Shown here: one piece after another, positions 45,290 to 53,997 of the stretch
Numbering within the stretch: the first letter of the stretch is position 1
How the letters are laid out: every line of letters starts with the position of its first letter
NCBI RefSeq assembly: GCF_009758125.1
Contig: NZ_WRXO01000003.1
Coordinates: 744,001-808,000, forward strand
Source of the DNA: Chitinophaga oryziterrae
GTDB lineage: Bacteria; Bacteroidota; Bacteroidia; Chitinophagales; Chitinophagaceae
DNA length: 64,000 bases
Direction of reading: 5' to 3'
Made by a program: the position numbers and the translations under genes
Notes under the pieces: model-generated
Seen by the model: the letters and a program-made list of their open reading frames with translations, nothing else
What the model was told of the DNA's origin: nothing
Database searches by the model: none

Positions 45290-48200
45290 ATGTCAAAGAT
45301 GCACAAAATTTTCTCAGGTTACTACAACCTGTTTAAAAAGCTTTTTTCTTTAAAAATGAGAATTACCAGCTTCTTCCTGCTATTTTCTTCTGTTTTGTCT
45401 TTTGCTGCCAGCGGCTCCGGACAATCGATGAATGAAATCAAAGTGAGTCTGCACATCAAAGACAGACCCCTCAAAGAGGTGCTGAACCTCGTTGAGCAGC
45501 AATCCTCCTTTATTATAGGCTATAACCGGGATAATATCCCTGATAGTAACAGGATCAGCTATTCTGCGGATAATAGATCGGTGGCCAGGGTACTGAATGA
45601 ATTACTGTCGGCCTACCCGGTGATGATCAGCCAGGTAAATGAGAAATATATCCTCATCAATAAACTACAGCAACCTGTAGTCCTCACCGGTAAAGTAACG
45701 GATAAAACCACCGGAGAAGCCTTACCTGGCGTAAGTATCAGTATCAAAGGAACTTCTTCCGGTACGGCTACGAACGTAGAAGGTAAGTTCTCTTTACGCC
45801 TTCCGCAGGATAGGGAAGAGGGGATACTGGTAGTATATTTTCTGGGATATAAAAGACAGGAAATTCCTGTTAATAGAAATACCTCTGCGCTGAATATTGC
45901 ACTGGTGGTAGACCGTATGGGGCTGGATGAAGTAGTGGTGACCGGACAGGGGCTGGATATCAGCAAGAGAAGGTTATCTACCAACGTAGTGAGCATAGGT
46001 ACCAAAGAACTGGATCAGGCGCCTTCGGGCAGGCTGGACCAAATGTTACAGGGTAAACTGCCCAATGCGCAGATCCGCCTTACAGGCGGTCAGGCAGGGG
46101 CTACTTCCATCATCCGCGCCAGGGGTGTTAACTCCGCTTTTGTGAACTCTACGCCTATTATTTATGTAGATGGGGTAAGAATGGATAACCTGAACACCGC
46201 TTCCAAATTAGGTGGTGGTAGTACTCAGGGGGCTGCTGTAAGTGCGATCGCGGATATTCCACTGGATAATATTGAAAAGATAGAATACATCAATGGTGGT
46301 GCGGCTACTACCATGTATGGTTCTGATGCTGCCAATGGCGTGATCCAGATCTTTACTAAAAAAGGTGGGGCCGACAGAACAGATATTACTGTAGAAACAC
46401 AGATGGGGGTAGAGACACCTACCGCAGATTTCCTGCACTTTAAACGGACTAAAGACCTGTTATTCCAGAATGGCTTCTATCAGAAACAACACCTGGCTCT
46501 GAATGGGGGAAAAGATAACTTCGGATATAGCTTCTCCGGTAACTATAGTAACAGTAAGGGGGTACAGATCTTTAACCAGAACAGCAACCGCCGTATCGAT
46601 TTCAGCAGCGGCTTCCGTGCCGGTTTAGGTAAAAAGGTGGTATACGAAAGCTCTTTCACTTATGTGAACAATAACTACAAACGCAACCGCAATGGTAACC
46701 AGGGCGGATACACCGGTCTATGGTTTGCAGAAAGCGGTGCTTCTTCCATTACAGGCCCTAAGTTTAGTCCGGTCATAGATACTTTGTCAGAGGCTTCCTA
46801 TGCAAAGATGAAAGCCTATGTATCACAGGCAGAACGTTTACAGGATAACAACATTGCGGTAAACAGATTCCAGACTTCACAGGTGTTTAAATACACACCT
46901 ATGAAGAACCTGGTATTCAAGGCTACCGGTGGTATCGATTATCGTGTGCAAAAGAACCAGGTGATCACCACTAATCAATATCTCTCCTTTACAACTAATA
47001 CTACTGTAACAGATCAGGGTAGTGTATCTAATGCCGACCGCAAATACCTGGGCATTACACTGGAGCTGAATGGTCAGTATGAAGCCAAGGCGGGTGATTT
47101 CTCTTTTGTAACGACTGCCGGCGGTCAACTATTCCGTAATGAAGATCAGCAGATCTTATACGTGGGTAGTAATATCAGGGATGGATCACGTATCATCACT
47201 AACGCAGCTACTAAAACCAGCGATGAATATTTTTTACAGGTAGTGAATTACGGGATGTACCTGCAGGAAAATATCGGGTTCAAAAACAAATTGTTCCTGG
47301 ATATGGGTATCAGAGGGGATGGTAATCCCGCTTTTGGTAAAAATATCGGTATCCAGTATTATCCTAAAGTGGGTATCTCTTATGTACCCAGTGCAGAGCC
47401 CTGGTTTGATGCTGTGGCAAACGTACTTTCTTCTGCTAAGGTCCGTGGTGGTTTTGGTGTTGCCGGTAACTTACCTACCGCCTTTGCTAATCAGCGCACT
47501 ATTGCTTTCAGCGGATATCAGAACGGACAGGCTGCTTATTTCGGACAACCCGGTAATGCAAACCTGAAACCGGAAAAAACACAGACTGCGGAAGGGGCTG
47601 TTGACCTGGGTTTCTTACACGACCGTATCCTGTTATCTGCAGGGTATTATCATTCTACTACTCACAATGCCTTGTTTTATGTACCTGCTACACCTTCCAG
47701 CGGACAATCACAATCGCAGTTGTATAACGTGGGCAGGATCCTGAACCGTGGATATGAATTTAACTTCGTGGCAGTTCCTGTGCAAACAAAAAATATCACC
47801 CTGCGTGTAAATGCTTCTGTTAATACACTGTATAATAAAGTGCTGAGTTCAGGTGGAGTGGCACCATTTAATATTAATGGTTTTAGTGCTCGTACTATCC
47901 AGACGGTTGTACAGGAAGGTTATTCCATCGGTTTCCTGAGAGGGAATAAAGGGGTGTTTGGCGCCGATGGTACACTGGCATCTACTACTGCCCAGCAGGA
48001 CCTTGGCAAAACTATTCCGGACCTGTTTGGCAGTTTCGGCCTCAACTTCCGCTACAAAAATTTCGAACTGTATGCCAATGGTGATTACCAGAAAGGCGCA
48101 TATGCAAACTCATTCGACAGACAATTCCGTTTCAACTACGGTGCAGGTAATGAAGGCATTCCACAGGCAGAAATTGATAAGAACAAGCGTACCAACTGGT

Positions 48201-48484
48201 TGAACTTTACCAATATGTTTACAGAGAAAACCGACTTCCTGAAAGTAAGGACTATCGGTTGCTCCTATACGCTGAAAGGGGCGTTATTAAATAACAAGGT
48301 AAAGTCCGTGACGATTGGCTTCATGGCAGTGAATCCATTGAACTTTGCATCATCCAGCTTTGATCCTGAAGCAACTATCAGTGGTGCTGCACAGGGACAG
48401 GGAGGCGCTACTACAGGTGGTATTTCTTATGCTACCTATTCTTCTCCGCGTCAATGGCTGGGTTCTTTTAAAATTAACTTCTAA
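45290..48484 (+). CDS. SusC/RagA TonB-linked protein with STN signalling domain, 1064 aa
   Basis: After a signal peptide (ITSFFLLFSSVLSFAASGSG) comes an STN domain at residues ~45-120 (LHIKDRPLKEVLNLVEQQSS), which contacts FecR. A carboxypeptidase-like domain (LTGKVTDKTTGEALPGVSIS) follows, then the plug with LDEVVVTGQGLDISKRRLST and IEYINGGAATTMYGSDAANG. The barrel completes the protein. The plug motif EYINGGAATTMYGSDAANGV is a variant of the usual DVLKDASAAAIYG. The protein imports its ligand in an energy-dependent way and signals to the ECF sigma factor. The locus ends with a phosphodiesterase, hinting at a phosphorus-containing ligand. Confidence 0.93.
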   Translation: MSKMHKIFSGYYNLFKKLFSLKMRITSFFLLFSSVLSFAASGSGQSMNEIKVSLHIKDRPLKEVLNLVEQQSSFIIGYNRDNIPDSNRISYSADNRSVARVLNELLSAYPVMISQVNEKYILINKLQQPVVLTGKVTDKTTGEALPGVSISIKGTSSGTATNVEGKFSLRLPQDREEGILVVYFLGYKRQEIPVNRNTSALNIALVVDRMGLDEVVVTGQGLDISKRRLSTNVVSIGTKELDQAPSGRLDQMLQGKLPNAQIRLTGGQAGATSIIRARGVNSAFVNSTPIIYVDGVRMDNLNTASKLGGGSTQGAAVSAIADIPLDNIEKIEYINGGAATTMYGSDAANGVIQIFTKKGGADRTDITVETQMGVETPTADFLHFKRTKDLLFQNGFYQKQHLALNGGKDNFGYSFSGNYSNSKGVQIFNQNSNRRIDFSSGFRAGLGKKVVYESSFTYVNNNYKRNRNGNQGGYTGLWFAESGASSITGPKFSPVIDTLSEASYAKMKAYVSQAERLQDNNIAVNRFQTSQVFKYTPMKNLVFKATGGIDYRVQKNQVITTNQYLSFTTNTTVTDQGSVSNADRKYLGITLELNGQYEAKAGDFSFVTTAGGQLFRNEDQQILYVGSNIRDGSRIITNAATKTSDEYFLQVVNYGMYLQENIGFKNKLFLDMGIRGDGNPAFGKNIGIQYYPKVGISYVPSAEPWFDAVANVLSSAKVRGGFGVAGNLPTAFANQRTIAFSGYQNGQAAYFGQPGNANLKPEKTQTAEGAVDLGFLHDRILLSAGYYHSTTHNALFYVPATPSSGQSQSQLYNVGRILNRGYEFNFVAVPVQTKNITLRVNASVNTLYNKVLSSGGVAPFNINGFSARTIQTVVQEGYSIGFLRGNKGVFGADGTLASTTAQQDLGKTIPDLFGSFGLNFRYKNFELYANGDYQKGAYANSFDRQFRFNYGAGNEGIPQAEIDKNKRTNWLNFTNMFTEKTDFLKVRTIGCSYTLKGALLNNKVKSVTIGFMAVNPLNFASSSFDPEATISGAAQGQGGATTGGISYATYSSPRQWLGSFKINF

Positions 48485-48494
48485 TGCTGAAACA

Positions 48495-49907
48495 ATGAAG
48501 AAAGTCTTTTTATATACCATCCTCACCGTATTACTCGGGGCCTGTAATGTATTAAACCCGAATATAACAGACGATGTATACGTGGGTAACTCCGGCGCTA
48601 CTTCCAGTTGGGTAAACGGTTTACGCCGGCAACTGGCTCTCACCATGAACCAGGTTGTAGTGAGTACCGAACTGGTATCTGATGATTATTACAACAACCG
48701 TACTTTAAGCAGTAAGGTGTTTGATATCCCGCAGATAGATTATTTTGATCTGGATGTAAACAACCTGCAGATCCAGGTACAGAGCCTGCGTGAAATGGCA
48801 GAATATGGATTGAACAAAGTACTACCGGGAGATATCACCACTAAAGCGGCTGATTCCGCAGAAGTATATTTCAGTCTGGCTTTTGCACATATCCTCAGTG
48901 GGGAACTGTTTGTAGGGTTACCTGGTAGCAGTGGTGGTGTGGTACTTACTCCCACAGAACATCTGAATCTGGCTATTGCCAGTCTGGATAAAGCCATTTC
49001 CCTGCTTCCTGCCAATGATGAGCAAACAGCTTATATCCTGTTGAAAGCACGCGCTTATTATAGTCTGGGTGATGCCGTTAACGCTGTTAAATATGCGAAC
49101 ATTGCAAAGGCTAAGAATACATTACTGCGTCAGGTAAAATACGATGGTACAAATGGTGTGAGCAATGACATGCAAACTTACCTGTTCTCTTCTACGAACA
49201 ATGAATTTGCACCGCTGCCCCGGCTCGATTTCCTGGACCCTAAGTATTACCATACCGGCTTAGCCAGTTCCGACCAGAAGCCTGTTACCATTGTAAAAGG
49301 AGAAGAGGCTTACCTGATCATTGCAGAATCGCAGATAGCTGCCAATACGCTGGATGCTGGTCGTCAGACATTAAAAGACTTACTCACACAGGTCATTGCA
49401 GTGCGTCCCGTTGTACAACTGGATGATAGCAAAGAAACCCGCAATGGAGGGAACCGTACCGATTATCCGCTGACCGCCGTAAATGTAAAATTCGATGCAT
49501 CCGACAGTACCCGCAGTAACTATGTACTGAACAGAAAGGCAGGTACGATCAGCGCTTATACTGTTTCCGGTACGAAAGTAACGGCCGCTGAACTGGATGC
49601 TGCTGTTACACAGGATGGGCTTTTATACTTGCTGTATCGCATGCGCCAGGAGATTTTCATGGCAGAAGGCCGGCGCATGACAGACCTCGGTATTAAGTTC
49701 CCGGTATCTCAGACAGAGCAGCTGAATAATAAAAATGTAAAGGATGCGGATATTAAAGCGCAGATCCCTTCTTTTATTCCGCTCGCCCGGGGCATGGATG
49801 ATTTTACTTATGATGTAGCGAATGGTATCGTTACCATGAAGTACGATATGAATAAAGTGCTGGTGGCTAATAAACAGGCTAAAGAAATTTTCCCATTCAT
49901 TAATTAA
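48495..49907 (+). CDS. SusD-like surface lipoprotein, 470 aa
   Basis: The ATG at 48495 gives a lipoprotein signal (VFLYTILTVLLGACNVLNPN) with LGAC as lipobox; the longer open frame from 48345 overlaps the SusC gene and is not used. SusD-like helical segments are AEVYFSLAFAHILSGELFVG near residue 135, DEQTAYILLKARAYYSLGDA near residue 180, and RQEIFMAEGRRMTDLGIKFP near residue 395. It is more divergent than the first SusD in this window and lacks the usual RGRELFLEGHR form, having MRQEIFMAEGRRM instead. It partners the STN-SusC protein encoded 10 bp upstream. Confidence 0.85.
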   Translation: MKKVFLYTILTVLLGACNVLNPNITDDVYVGNSGATSSWVNGLRRQLALTMNQVVVSTELVSDDYYNNRTLSSKVFDIPQIDYFDLDVNNLQIQVQSLREMAEYGLNKVLPGDITTKAADSAEVYFSLAFAHILSGELFVGLPGSSGGVVLTPTEHLNLAIASLDKAISLLPANDEQTAYILLKARAYYSLGDAVNAVKYANIAKAKNTLLRQVKYDGTNGVSNDMQTYLFSSTNNEFAPLPRLDFLDPKYYHTGLASSDQKPVTIVKGEEAYLIIAESQIAANTLDAGRQTLKDLLTQVIAVRPVVQLDDSKETRNGGNRTDYPLTAVNVKFDASDSTRSNYVLNRKAGTISAYTVSGTKVTAAELDAAVTQDGLLYLLYRMRQEIFMAEGRRMTDLGIKFPVSQTEQLNNKNVKDADIKAQIPSFIPLARGMDDFTYDVANGIVTMKYDMNKVLVANKQAKEIFPFIN

Positions 49908-49913
49908 GAGATC

Positions 49914-51260
49914 ATGAGAAAGATATTCGCAATAGTTTTTATCACATTACTTTCTGCCGGCCTGAGGGCACAGACGGCGAAGTATGTGGTAGTCGTAAGT
50001 GTTGATGGGTTCAGACCGGATTTTTACCTGGATAGATCATGGCCTGCACCGAATATGCAGCAGATGATGGACAAAGGAATTTATGCAGAAGGCGTAAGAG
50101 GTATTTTCCCTACGGTTACCTATCCGTCCCATACTACATTGGTTACGGGTGTAATGCCTGCGCGTCATGGTATCGTGTATAATACTCCTTTTGATATGAA
50201 AGGATTGTCCGGCCGCTGGGTTAAAGAATACAAGGATATCAAAGCGCAAACTTTGTGGGATGCCGCGCATCTGGCAGGTTTAAGAACAGCTTCTGTATCC
50301 TGGCCGGTAACAGTAGGCGCCACGATTGATTATAACATTCCTGAAACATGGTCGGAGAAAACACCGGGCGACCGTCGCGGTGCTACCTCTGAGGATGCTA
50401 CGCCAAAAGGGTTGTTCGAGGAAGTACAGGCAAATGCTACCGGGCATCTGGAAGCCAATGACCTTGACCTGCACTATCTGAGTATGAATGAGAACCTGGG
50501 CAGAATGACGGCCTATCTCATCATGAAATACAAACCCAACCTGGTAACGGTACACCTGCCCTGCACAGATGAATTTGAACACATGGAAGGACGGGAAGGA
50601 GAAGGGGTGAGACGTGCCGTTGCATCTGCCGACAGAGCCATTGGTGATATCATGGAAGCCCTGCAAAAGGCAGGTATCAAAGACAGCACTGCTTTGATCA
50701 TCACCGGGGACCATGGATTTGTGGATATACATTCCAGTCTGGCCCCGAACGTATGGCTGGCACAGCAGGGTCTGATAGGTGTAATGCCGGACCGTGGCAA
50801 CTGGAAAGCCGCGTTTCATTCTTCCGGAGGTTCCGCTTTTTTACACCTGAAAGATCCTAAAGATGAAAAAACATTACAGCAGGTGAAGACGATATTGAGT
50901 GAATTACCCTTCTCCCAGCAGAAACTGTTCCGAATAATAGACAGGGCTACGATGGATAAAATGGGCAGTGATCCTGAAGCAGCGCTGGCATTGACAGGTG
51001 TGCAGGGCATCTCTTTCAATAACAATGCAGACGGGCCGGTATTAAGACCAGCAAAAGGCGGCGCACACGGTTATTTCCCTGACTTTAAAGAAATCCGTAC
51101 CGGTTTTGTGGCAATGGGTGCAGGTCTGAATACCGGCGCTGTATTTCCTGAGATAGGGTTGGAAGATGTGGCTCCCCTGGTAGCAAAATTATTGGGGATT
51201 GAATTGAAGCTGGCAGAGGGTATAGTGTATCCCGGCATGTTAATAACGCCTAAGAAATAA
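49914..51260 (+). CDS. Ectonucleotide pyrophosphatase/phosphodiesterase (NPP family), 448 aa
   Basis: A signal peptide (IFAIVFITLLSAGLRAQ) places it in the periplasm. The alkaline-phosphatase-superfamily metal site is intact: Asp31 in VVVSVDGFRPD, nucleophile Thr67 in IFPTVTYPSHTTLVTG, CTDEFEH near residue 222, and ITGDHGFVD near residue 265. NPP enzymes cleave nucleotide or phospholipid phosphodiester bonds with two zinc ions. It is the last gene of the ECF/FecR/SusC/SusD operon, 6 bp after SusD, so the imported ligand may be a nucleotide, a nucleotide-sugar or a phosphodiester-bearing polymer. That inference rests on gene order. Confidence 0.9.
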   Translation: MRKIFAIVFITLLSAGLRAQTAKYVVVVSVDGFRPDFYLDRSWPAPNMQQMMDKGIYAEGVRGIFPTVTYPSHTTLVTGVMPARHGIVYNTPFDMKGLSGRWVKEYKDIKAQTLWDAAHLAGLRTASVSWPVTVGATIDYNIPETWSEKTPGDRRGATSEDATPKGLFEEVQANATGHLEANDLDLHYLSMNENLGRMTAYLIMKYKPNLVTVHLPCTDEFEHMEGREGEGVRRAVASADRAIGDIMEALQKAGIKDSTALIITGDHGFVDIHSSLAPNVWLAQQGLIGVMPDRGNWKAAFHSSGGSAFLHLKDPKDEKTLQQVKTILSELPFSQQKLFRIIDRATMDKMGSDPEAALALTGVQGISFNNNADGPVLRPAKGGAHGYFPDFKEIRTGFVAMGAGLNTGAVFPEIGLEDVAPLVAKLLGIELKLAEGIVYPGMLITPKK

Positions 51261-51405
51261 ACGCAGGGATTACGCTTCTAACAGTGCTTAACTAAATGAC
51301 ATTGATATTGATATAAACACACGAAATGTTTACTTTTTTAAATGAACGGAATGAACAACCTTTTTTCGGGAAAAAAGGTAAATATTTGCTCCCGTTAAAA
51401 ACAAA

Positions 51406-51432
51406 AAACATTGTAACCCAACAACAATGTTT
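51406..51432 (+). promoter_or_regulatory. 9-bp inverted repeat upstream of the 131-aa gene
   Basis: AAACATTGT and ACAATGTTT pair perfectly with a 9-nt spacer, 36 bp before the following gene. It has the shape of a dimeric regulator site. The gene downstream looks like a winged-helix protein, so autoregulation is conceivable. Confidence 0.4.
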
Positions 51433-51468
51433 GTTTAATCCGATTTCTTCATTTAAAATTATCAATTA

Positions 51469-51864
51469 ATGGAATTCATGAGCCATTTAGAGCAGGTTAA
51501 CCGCCTGTGGCGGAAAGACAGCCGTATTCTTTTAGAGCATATCAGCCTGTATTATGCTCTTTTCACCTGGTGGTATTGTCACCGGGCCGGAGAAAAGGTA
51601 GCGATTTCCAGCGAGAGGATGATGCAGAGAAGTAAGATAAAATCAAAGGAAATGTATGAAGAGACCTTAGAAGAGCTGGACAGTTACGGGTATATTACTT
51701 ACACACCATCTAAAGGGTTGGGACTGCCCGCAACTATCGCGATTCATTCTTTTGGACTGGAAACAAAGGTAAAAGAGAATACCCTTGAAAAACAAAGAGA
51801 ATTAATAGCTAAAAGAGTCACCAGAGAGGCCATTTTTGACTGGTTTATCAGGAGCCGTGCCTGA
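51469..51864 (+). CDS. Possible winged-helix DNA-binding protein, 131 aa
   Basis: I do not recognise a family. The protein begins MSHLEQVNRLWRKDSRI at a second ATG (51478) and contains VAISSERMMQRSKIKSKEMY followed by ETLEELDSYGYITYTPSKGLG. This helix-turn-helix then beta-wing pattern resembles replication or transcription winged-helix domains. A charged tail with VKENTLEKQRELIAKRVTRE follows. There is no signal peptide or membrane segment. It stands alone after an AT-rich 208-bp gap with several inverted repeats and is followed by a terminator. A regulatory role is inference from shape only. Confidence 0.6.
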   Translation: MEFMSHLEQVNRLWRKDSRILLEHISLYYALFTWWYCHRAGEKVAISSERMMQRSKIKSKEMYEETLEELDSYGYITYTPSKGLGLPATIAIHSFGLETKVKENTLEKQRELIAKRVTREAIFDWFIRSRA

Positions 51865-51880
51865 TTGCTGTCCCACATTG

Positions 51881-51915
51881 GAAAGCGCTGAAATTTCAGC
51901 GCTTTCTTCCTTTTA
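51881..51915 (+). terminator. Intrinsic terminator, 13-bp perfect stem
   Basis: GAAAGCGCTGAAA is followed directly by its complement TTTCAGCGCTTTC, then TTCCTTTTA. It lies 16 bp after the winged-helix-like gene. Confidence 0.85.
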
Positions 51916-51979
51916 CCCTTATATATCCTCAAAGAAAAAAACAGAAAAAAAGAAAAGTAATAATATATTTAGCGATCAA

Positions 51980-52561
51980 ATGACGTCCTTTCTCAAACAA
52001 CATATAAACAAGCACATCTCTATTTCAGACACGGAACTGGAAGAGTTCTGCAATTTGTTCCAACATGAAATTATTAAGAAGAAAAGCTTTTTATTGAGAG
52101 ATGGCGATGTATGCAGGTTTGAGGGCTTTGTTACCAAAGGACTTTTTCGCGTATATCATATTGACAAAAACGGGGCGGAGCAAATACTTTATTTCGCCAT
52201 GGAAAATTGGTGGATCACAGATATTGACAGCTTTACGAATGAAAGGCCATCACAACTATTTATCGAAGCATTGGAAGACAGTGAAGTGTTGTTGATCTCA
52301 AAAAAAGATAAAGAGTTTGCTTATACAAATTTACCCGCTATAGAGAAGTTATTCAGGGTAATGACCCAAAAAACACATGTTGCCCTGCAAAGACGAATGA
52401 TCGATAACCTGAGCAAAACGGCTGATCAGCGTTATCTCGACTTTATAGAAAAATATCCCCAACTCCATCAGCGGCTTTCTAACCTTCAGATAGCGGCCTA
52501 CCTGGGCATCAGTCACGAATTTTTGAGTAAAATAAGAAATAAAATTGCCAGCAAGAGATAA
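51980..52561 (+). CDS. Crp/Fnr-family transcription regulator, 193 aa
   Basis: A cyclic-nucleotide-binding-like N-terminal domain has KKSFLLRDGDVCRFEGFVTK and GLFRVYHIDKNGAEQILYFA near residue 60. A C-terminal helix-turn-helix has FIEKYPQLHQRLSNLQIAAY followed by LGISHEFLSKIRNKI. The ATG at 51980 gives the usual family start and length; a longer frame from 51836 would run back through the terminator hairpin. Bacteroidota members generally do not use cAMP and the ligand is unknown. It precedes an MBL-fold hydrolase gene by 84 bp and may regulate it; a palindrome lies in between. Confidence 0.88.
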   Translation: MTSFLKQHINKHISISDTELEEFCNLFQHEIIKKKSFLLRDGDVCRFEGFVTKGLFRVYHIDKNGAEQILYFAMENWWITDIDSFTNERPSQLFIEALEDSEVLLISKKDKEFAYTNLPAIEKLFRVMTQKTHVALQRRMIDNLSKTADQRYLDFIEKYPQLHQRLSNLQIAAYLGISHEFLSKIRNKIASKR

Positions 52562-52576
52562 GGCGGATTTCATTTA

Positions 52577-52590
52577 TTGAACTTGTTCAA
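52577..52590 (+). promoter_or_regulatory. Palindrome TTGAAC-TT-GTTCAA
   Basis: Perfect 6-bp arms with a 2-bp spacer lie 55 bp before the MBL-fold gene and 15 bp after the Crp/Fnr gene. Near it, CATCTTTG (52614-52621) is one base from TAnnTTTG. The position suits an operator for the upstream regulator; binding is unproven. Confidence 0.4.
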
Positions 52591-52645
52591 TTTTTTTAGG
52601 CATCCGATGATCGCATCTTTGCGTCATCAAAAAGTGCAATAAGAA

Positions 52646-53536
52646 ATGAAACAAATTATTTCAACGGTTTTTTTAACAATTTTAATCTTATTCAAAATGG
52701 ATGTTCATGCACAAAGTTTCAAGACTATTGAAACAAGCCAGTTGACATTACAGGTTTACAATGCATCAGAGAATAGTTTTGGCGTGGCTTCGGTAATCGT
52801 ATCGGGAAAAACGGATGCCGTTTTAATTGATGCGCAATTTACCCTGGCAGACGCAGAGAAAGTAGCCCTGGAAATCAAAAATTCAGGTAAAAAGCTAACG
52901 GCTATTTATGTTTCTCACAGCGATCCGGATTTTTATTTCGGACTGGAAGTATTCAAAAAATACTTTCCGGAAGTAACCGCTTACGCTTCGCCGGCAACTG
53001 TGGCGAACATTATGGCTACTGCTCAGAAAAAGTTAGATGTATGGGGTGAAAGACTAGGTAAAAACATTACGTCAAACGTTGTTTTACCTCAGGTCATCAA
53101 AGGGAATAGTATTGATCTGGAAGGGCAGAAATTAGAGATCATTGGGCTGGAAGCATTTCCCGCCAAAACCTTTATCTGGATACCTTCCATTAAAGCCGTG
53201 ATTGGTGGTATCAACGTTTTTGGCACCACTTTTCACCTCTGGATGGCGGATGCGCAAACAGCGGAAGCACGTAAACAATGGATCAGTGTATTAGACAAAA
53301 TTGAATCACTGCAACCGGCAATCGTGGTCCCTGCTCACGCGAAGTCTGAAACAGCTTTTGACCTGAGCGCGGTGAAACATACAAAAAGCTATATCCAGTT
53401 CTATGAAGAGGCGCTCAAGACCAATAAAACGTCAGAAGCACTGATAGCGGCACTAAAATCAAAATATCCAACATTGACTTTTGAAATTGCTTTGCAGATA
53501 GGGGCCAAAGTAAACACAGGAGAAATGAAATGGTAA
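52646..53536 (+). CDS. Secreted MBL-fold hydrolase with altered metal motif, 296 aa
   Basis: A signal peptide (IISTVFLTILILFKMDVHAQ) precedes a metallo-beta-lactamase fold. The usual HxHxDH motif reads VSHSDPDFYFGLEVF near residue 90, so only one His and the two Asp positions remain. Later ligands look partly kept, with PAKTFIWIPSIKAVIGGINV near residue 175 and IVVPAHAKSE near residue 228. This degenerate subgroup recurs in bacteria and may not be a typical zinc hydrolase. Its stop overlaps the next gene by 7 nt. It probably forms a unit with the NTF2-like lipoprotein and the upstream Crp/Fnr gene. Confidence 0.8.
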   Translation: MKQIISTVFLTILILFKMDVHAQSFKTIETSQLTLQVYNASENSFGVASVIVSGKTDAVLIDAQFTLADAEKVALEIKNSGKKLTAIYVSHSDPDFYFGLEVFKKYFPEVTAYASPATVANIMATAQKKLDVWGERLGKNITSNVVLPQVIKGNSIDLEGQKLEIIGLEAFPAKTFIWIPSIKAVIGGINVFGTTFHLWMADAQTAEARKQWISVLDKIESLQPAIVVPAHAKSETAFDLSAVKHTKSYIQFYEEALKTNKTSEALIAALKSKYPTLTFEIALQIGAKVNTGEMKW

Positions 53537-53994
53537 AATTATCAGCAACCTTCATCCTGGCAGTATTGCTTATACTGTCAGGATGTTCTTTAAGTGAAAA
53601 GAGAATGACAAACCTTGATATCATAAAAAGTACTTATGAAGGAAAGACTTCTGAAGAGAATGGTGAAAATCTGGCTAAATATGTGGCTGAAGATATCTCC
53701 TGGACAGAAGCCAAAGGTTTTCCTTACGGCGGGACTTATACCGGTTTGGAAAGTATTACCAAAAATGTTTTTAGCAGATTAGGAGGTGAATGGATAGATT
53801 ATAAATTTACACCGGAAGACTATGTCGCCAACGAAGATAAAGTCGTTGCATACGGTACCTACACCGGTACGTACAAACTTACCGGCAAACCATTTACCGC
53901 CAGAGTGGCGCATGTCTGGAAATTGAAGAATGGAAAAATAGTAAGTTTCGAGCAGTTTGTCGACAGTCAACCGGTAAACGATGCCATTAAATAG
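53530..53994 (+). CDS. NTF2-like (SnoaL) lipoprotein, 154 aa
   Basis: The signal KLSATFILAVLLILSGCSLS has a lipobox (LSGC). The body is a compact NTF2-like cone fold with DIIKSTYEGKTSEENGENLA near residue 35, WTEAKGFPYGGTYTGLESIT near residue 58, and ARVAHVWKLKNGKIVSFEQF near residue 125. This matches SnoaL-type proteins that bind or isomerise small hydrophobic ligands. It overlaps the MBL-fold gene by 7 nt, suggesting coupled expression. Only 3 bp separate its stop from the convergent methyltransferase gene. Confidence 0.82.
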   Translation: MVKLSATFILAVLLILSGCSLSEKRMTNLDIIKSTYEGKTSEENGENLAKYVAEDISWTEAKGFPYGGTYTGLESITKNVFSRLGGEWIDYKFTPEDYVANEDKVVAYGTYTGTYKLTGKPFTARVAHVWKLKNGKIVSFEQFVDSQPVNDAIK

Positions 53995-53997
53995 CCG

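Noticed and set aside
48345..48494. Long N-terminal extension of the second SusD gene
   Set aside because: It overlaps the SusC coding region in another frame and would bury the lipoprotein signal that starts at 48495.
50280..50819. 179-codon open frame opposite the phosphodiesterase gene
   Set aside because: The opposite strand encodes the intact NPP metal site; this frame is a by-product of that codon usage.
51836..51979. N-terminal extension of the Crp/Fnr gene
   Set aside because: It would translate through a strong terminator hairpin and has a low-complexity Lys-rich sequence.
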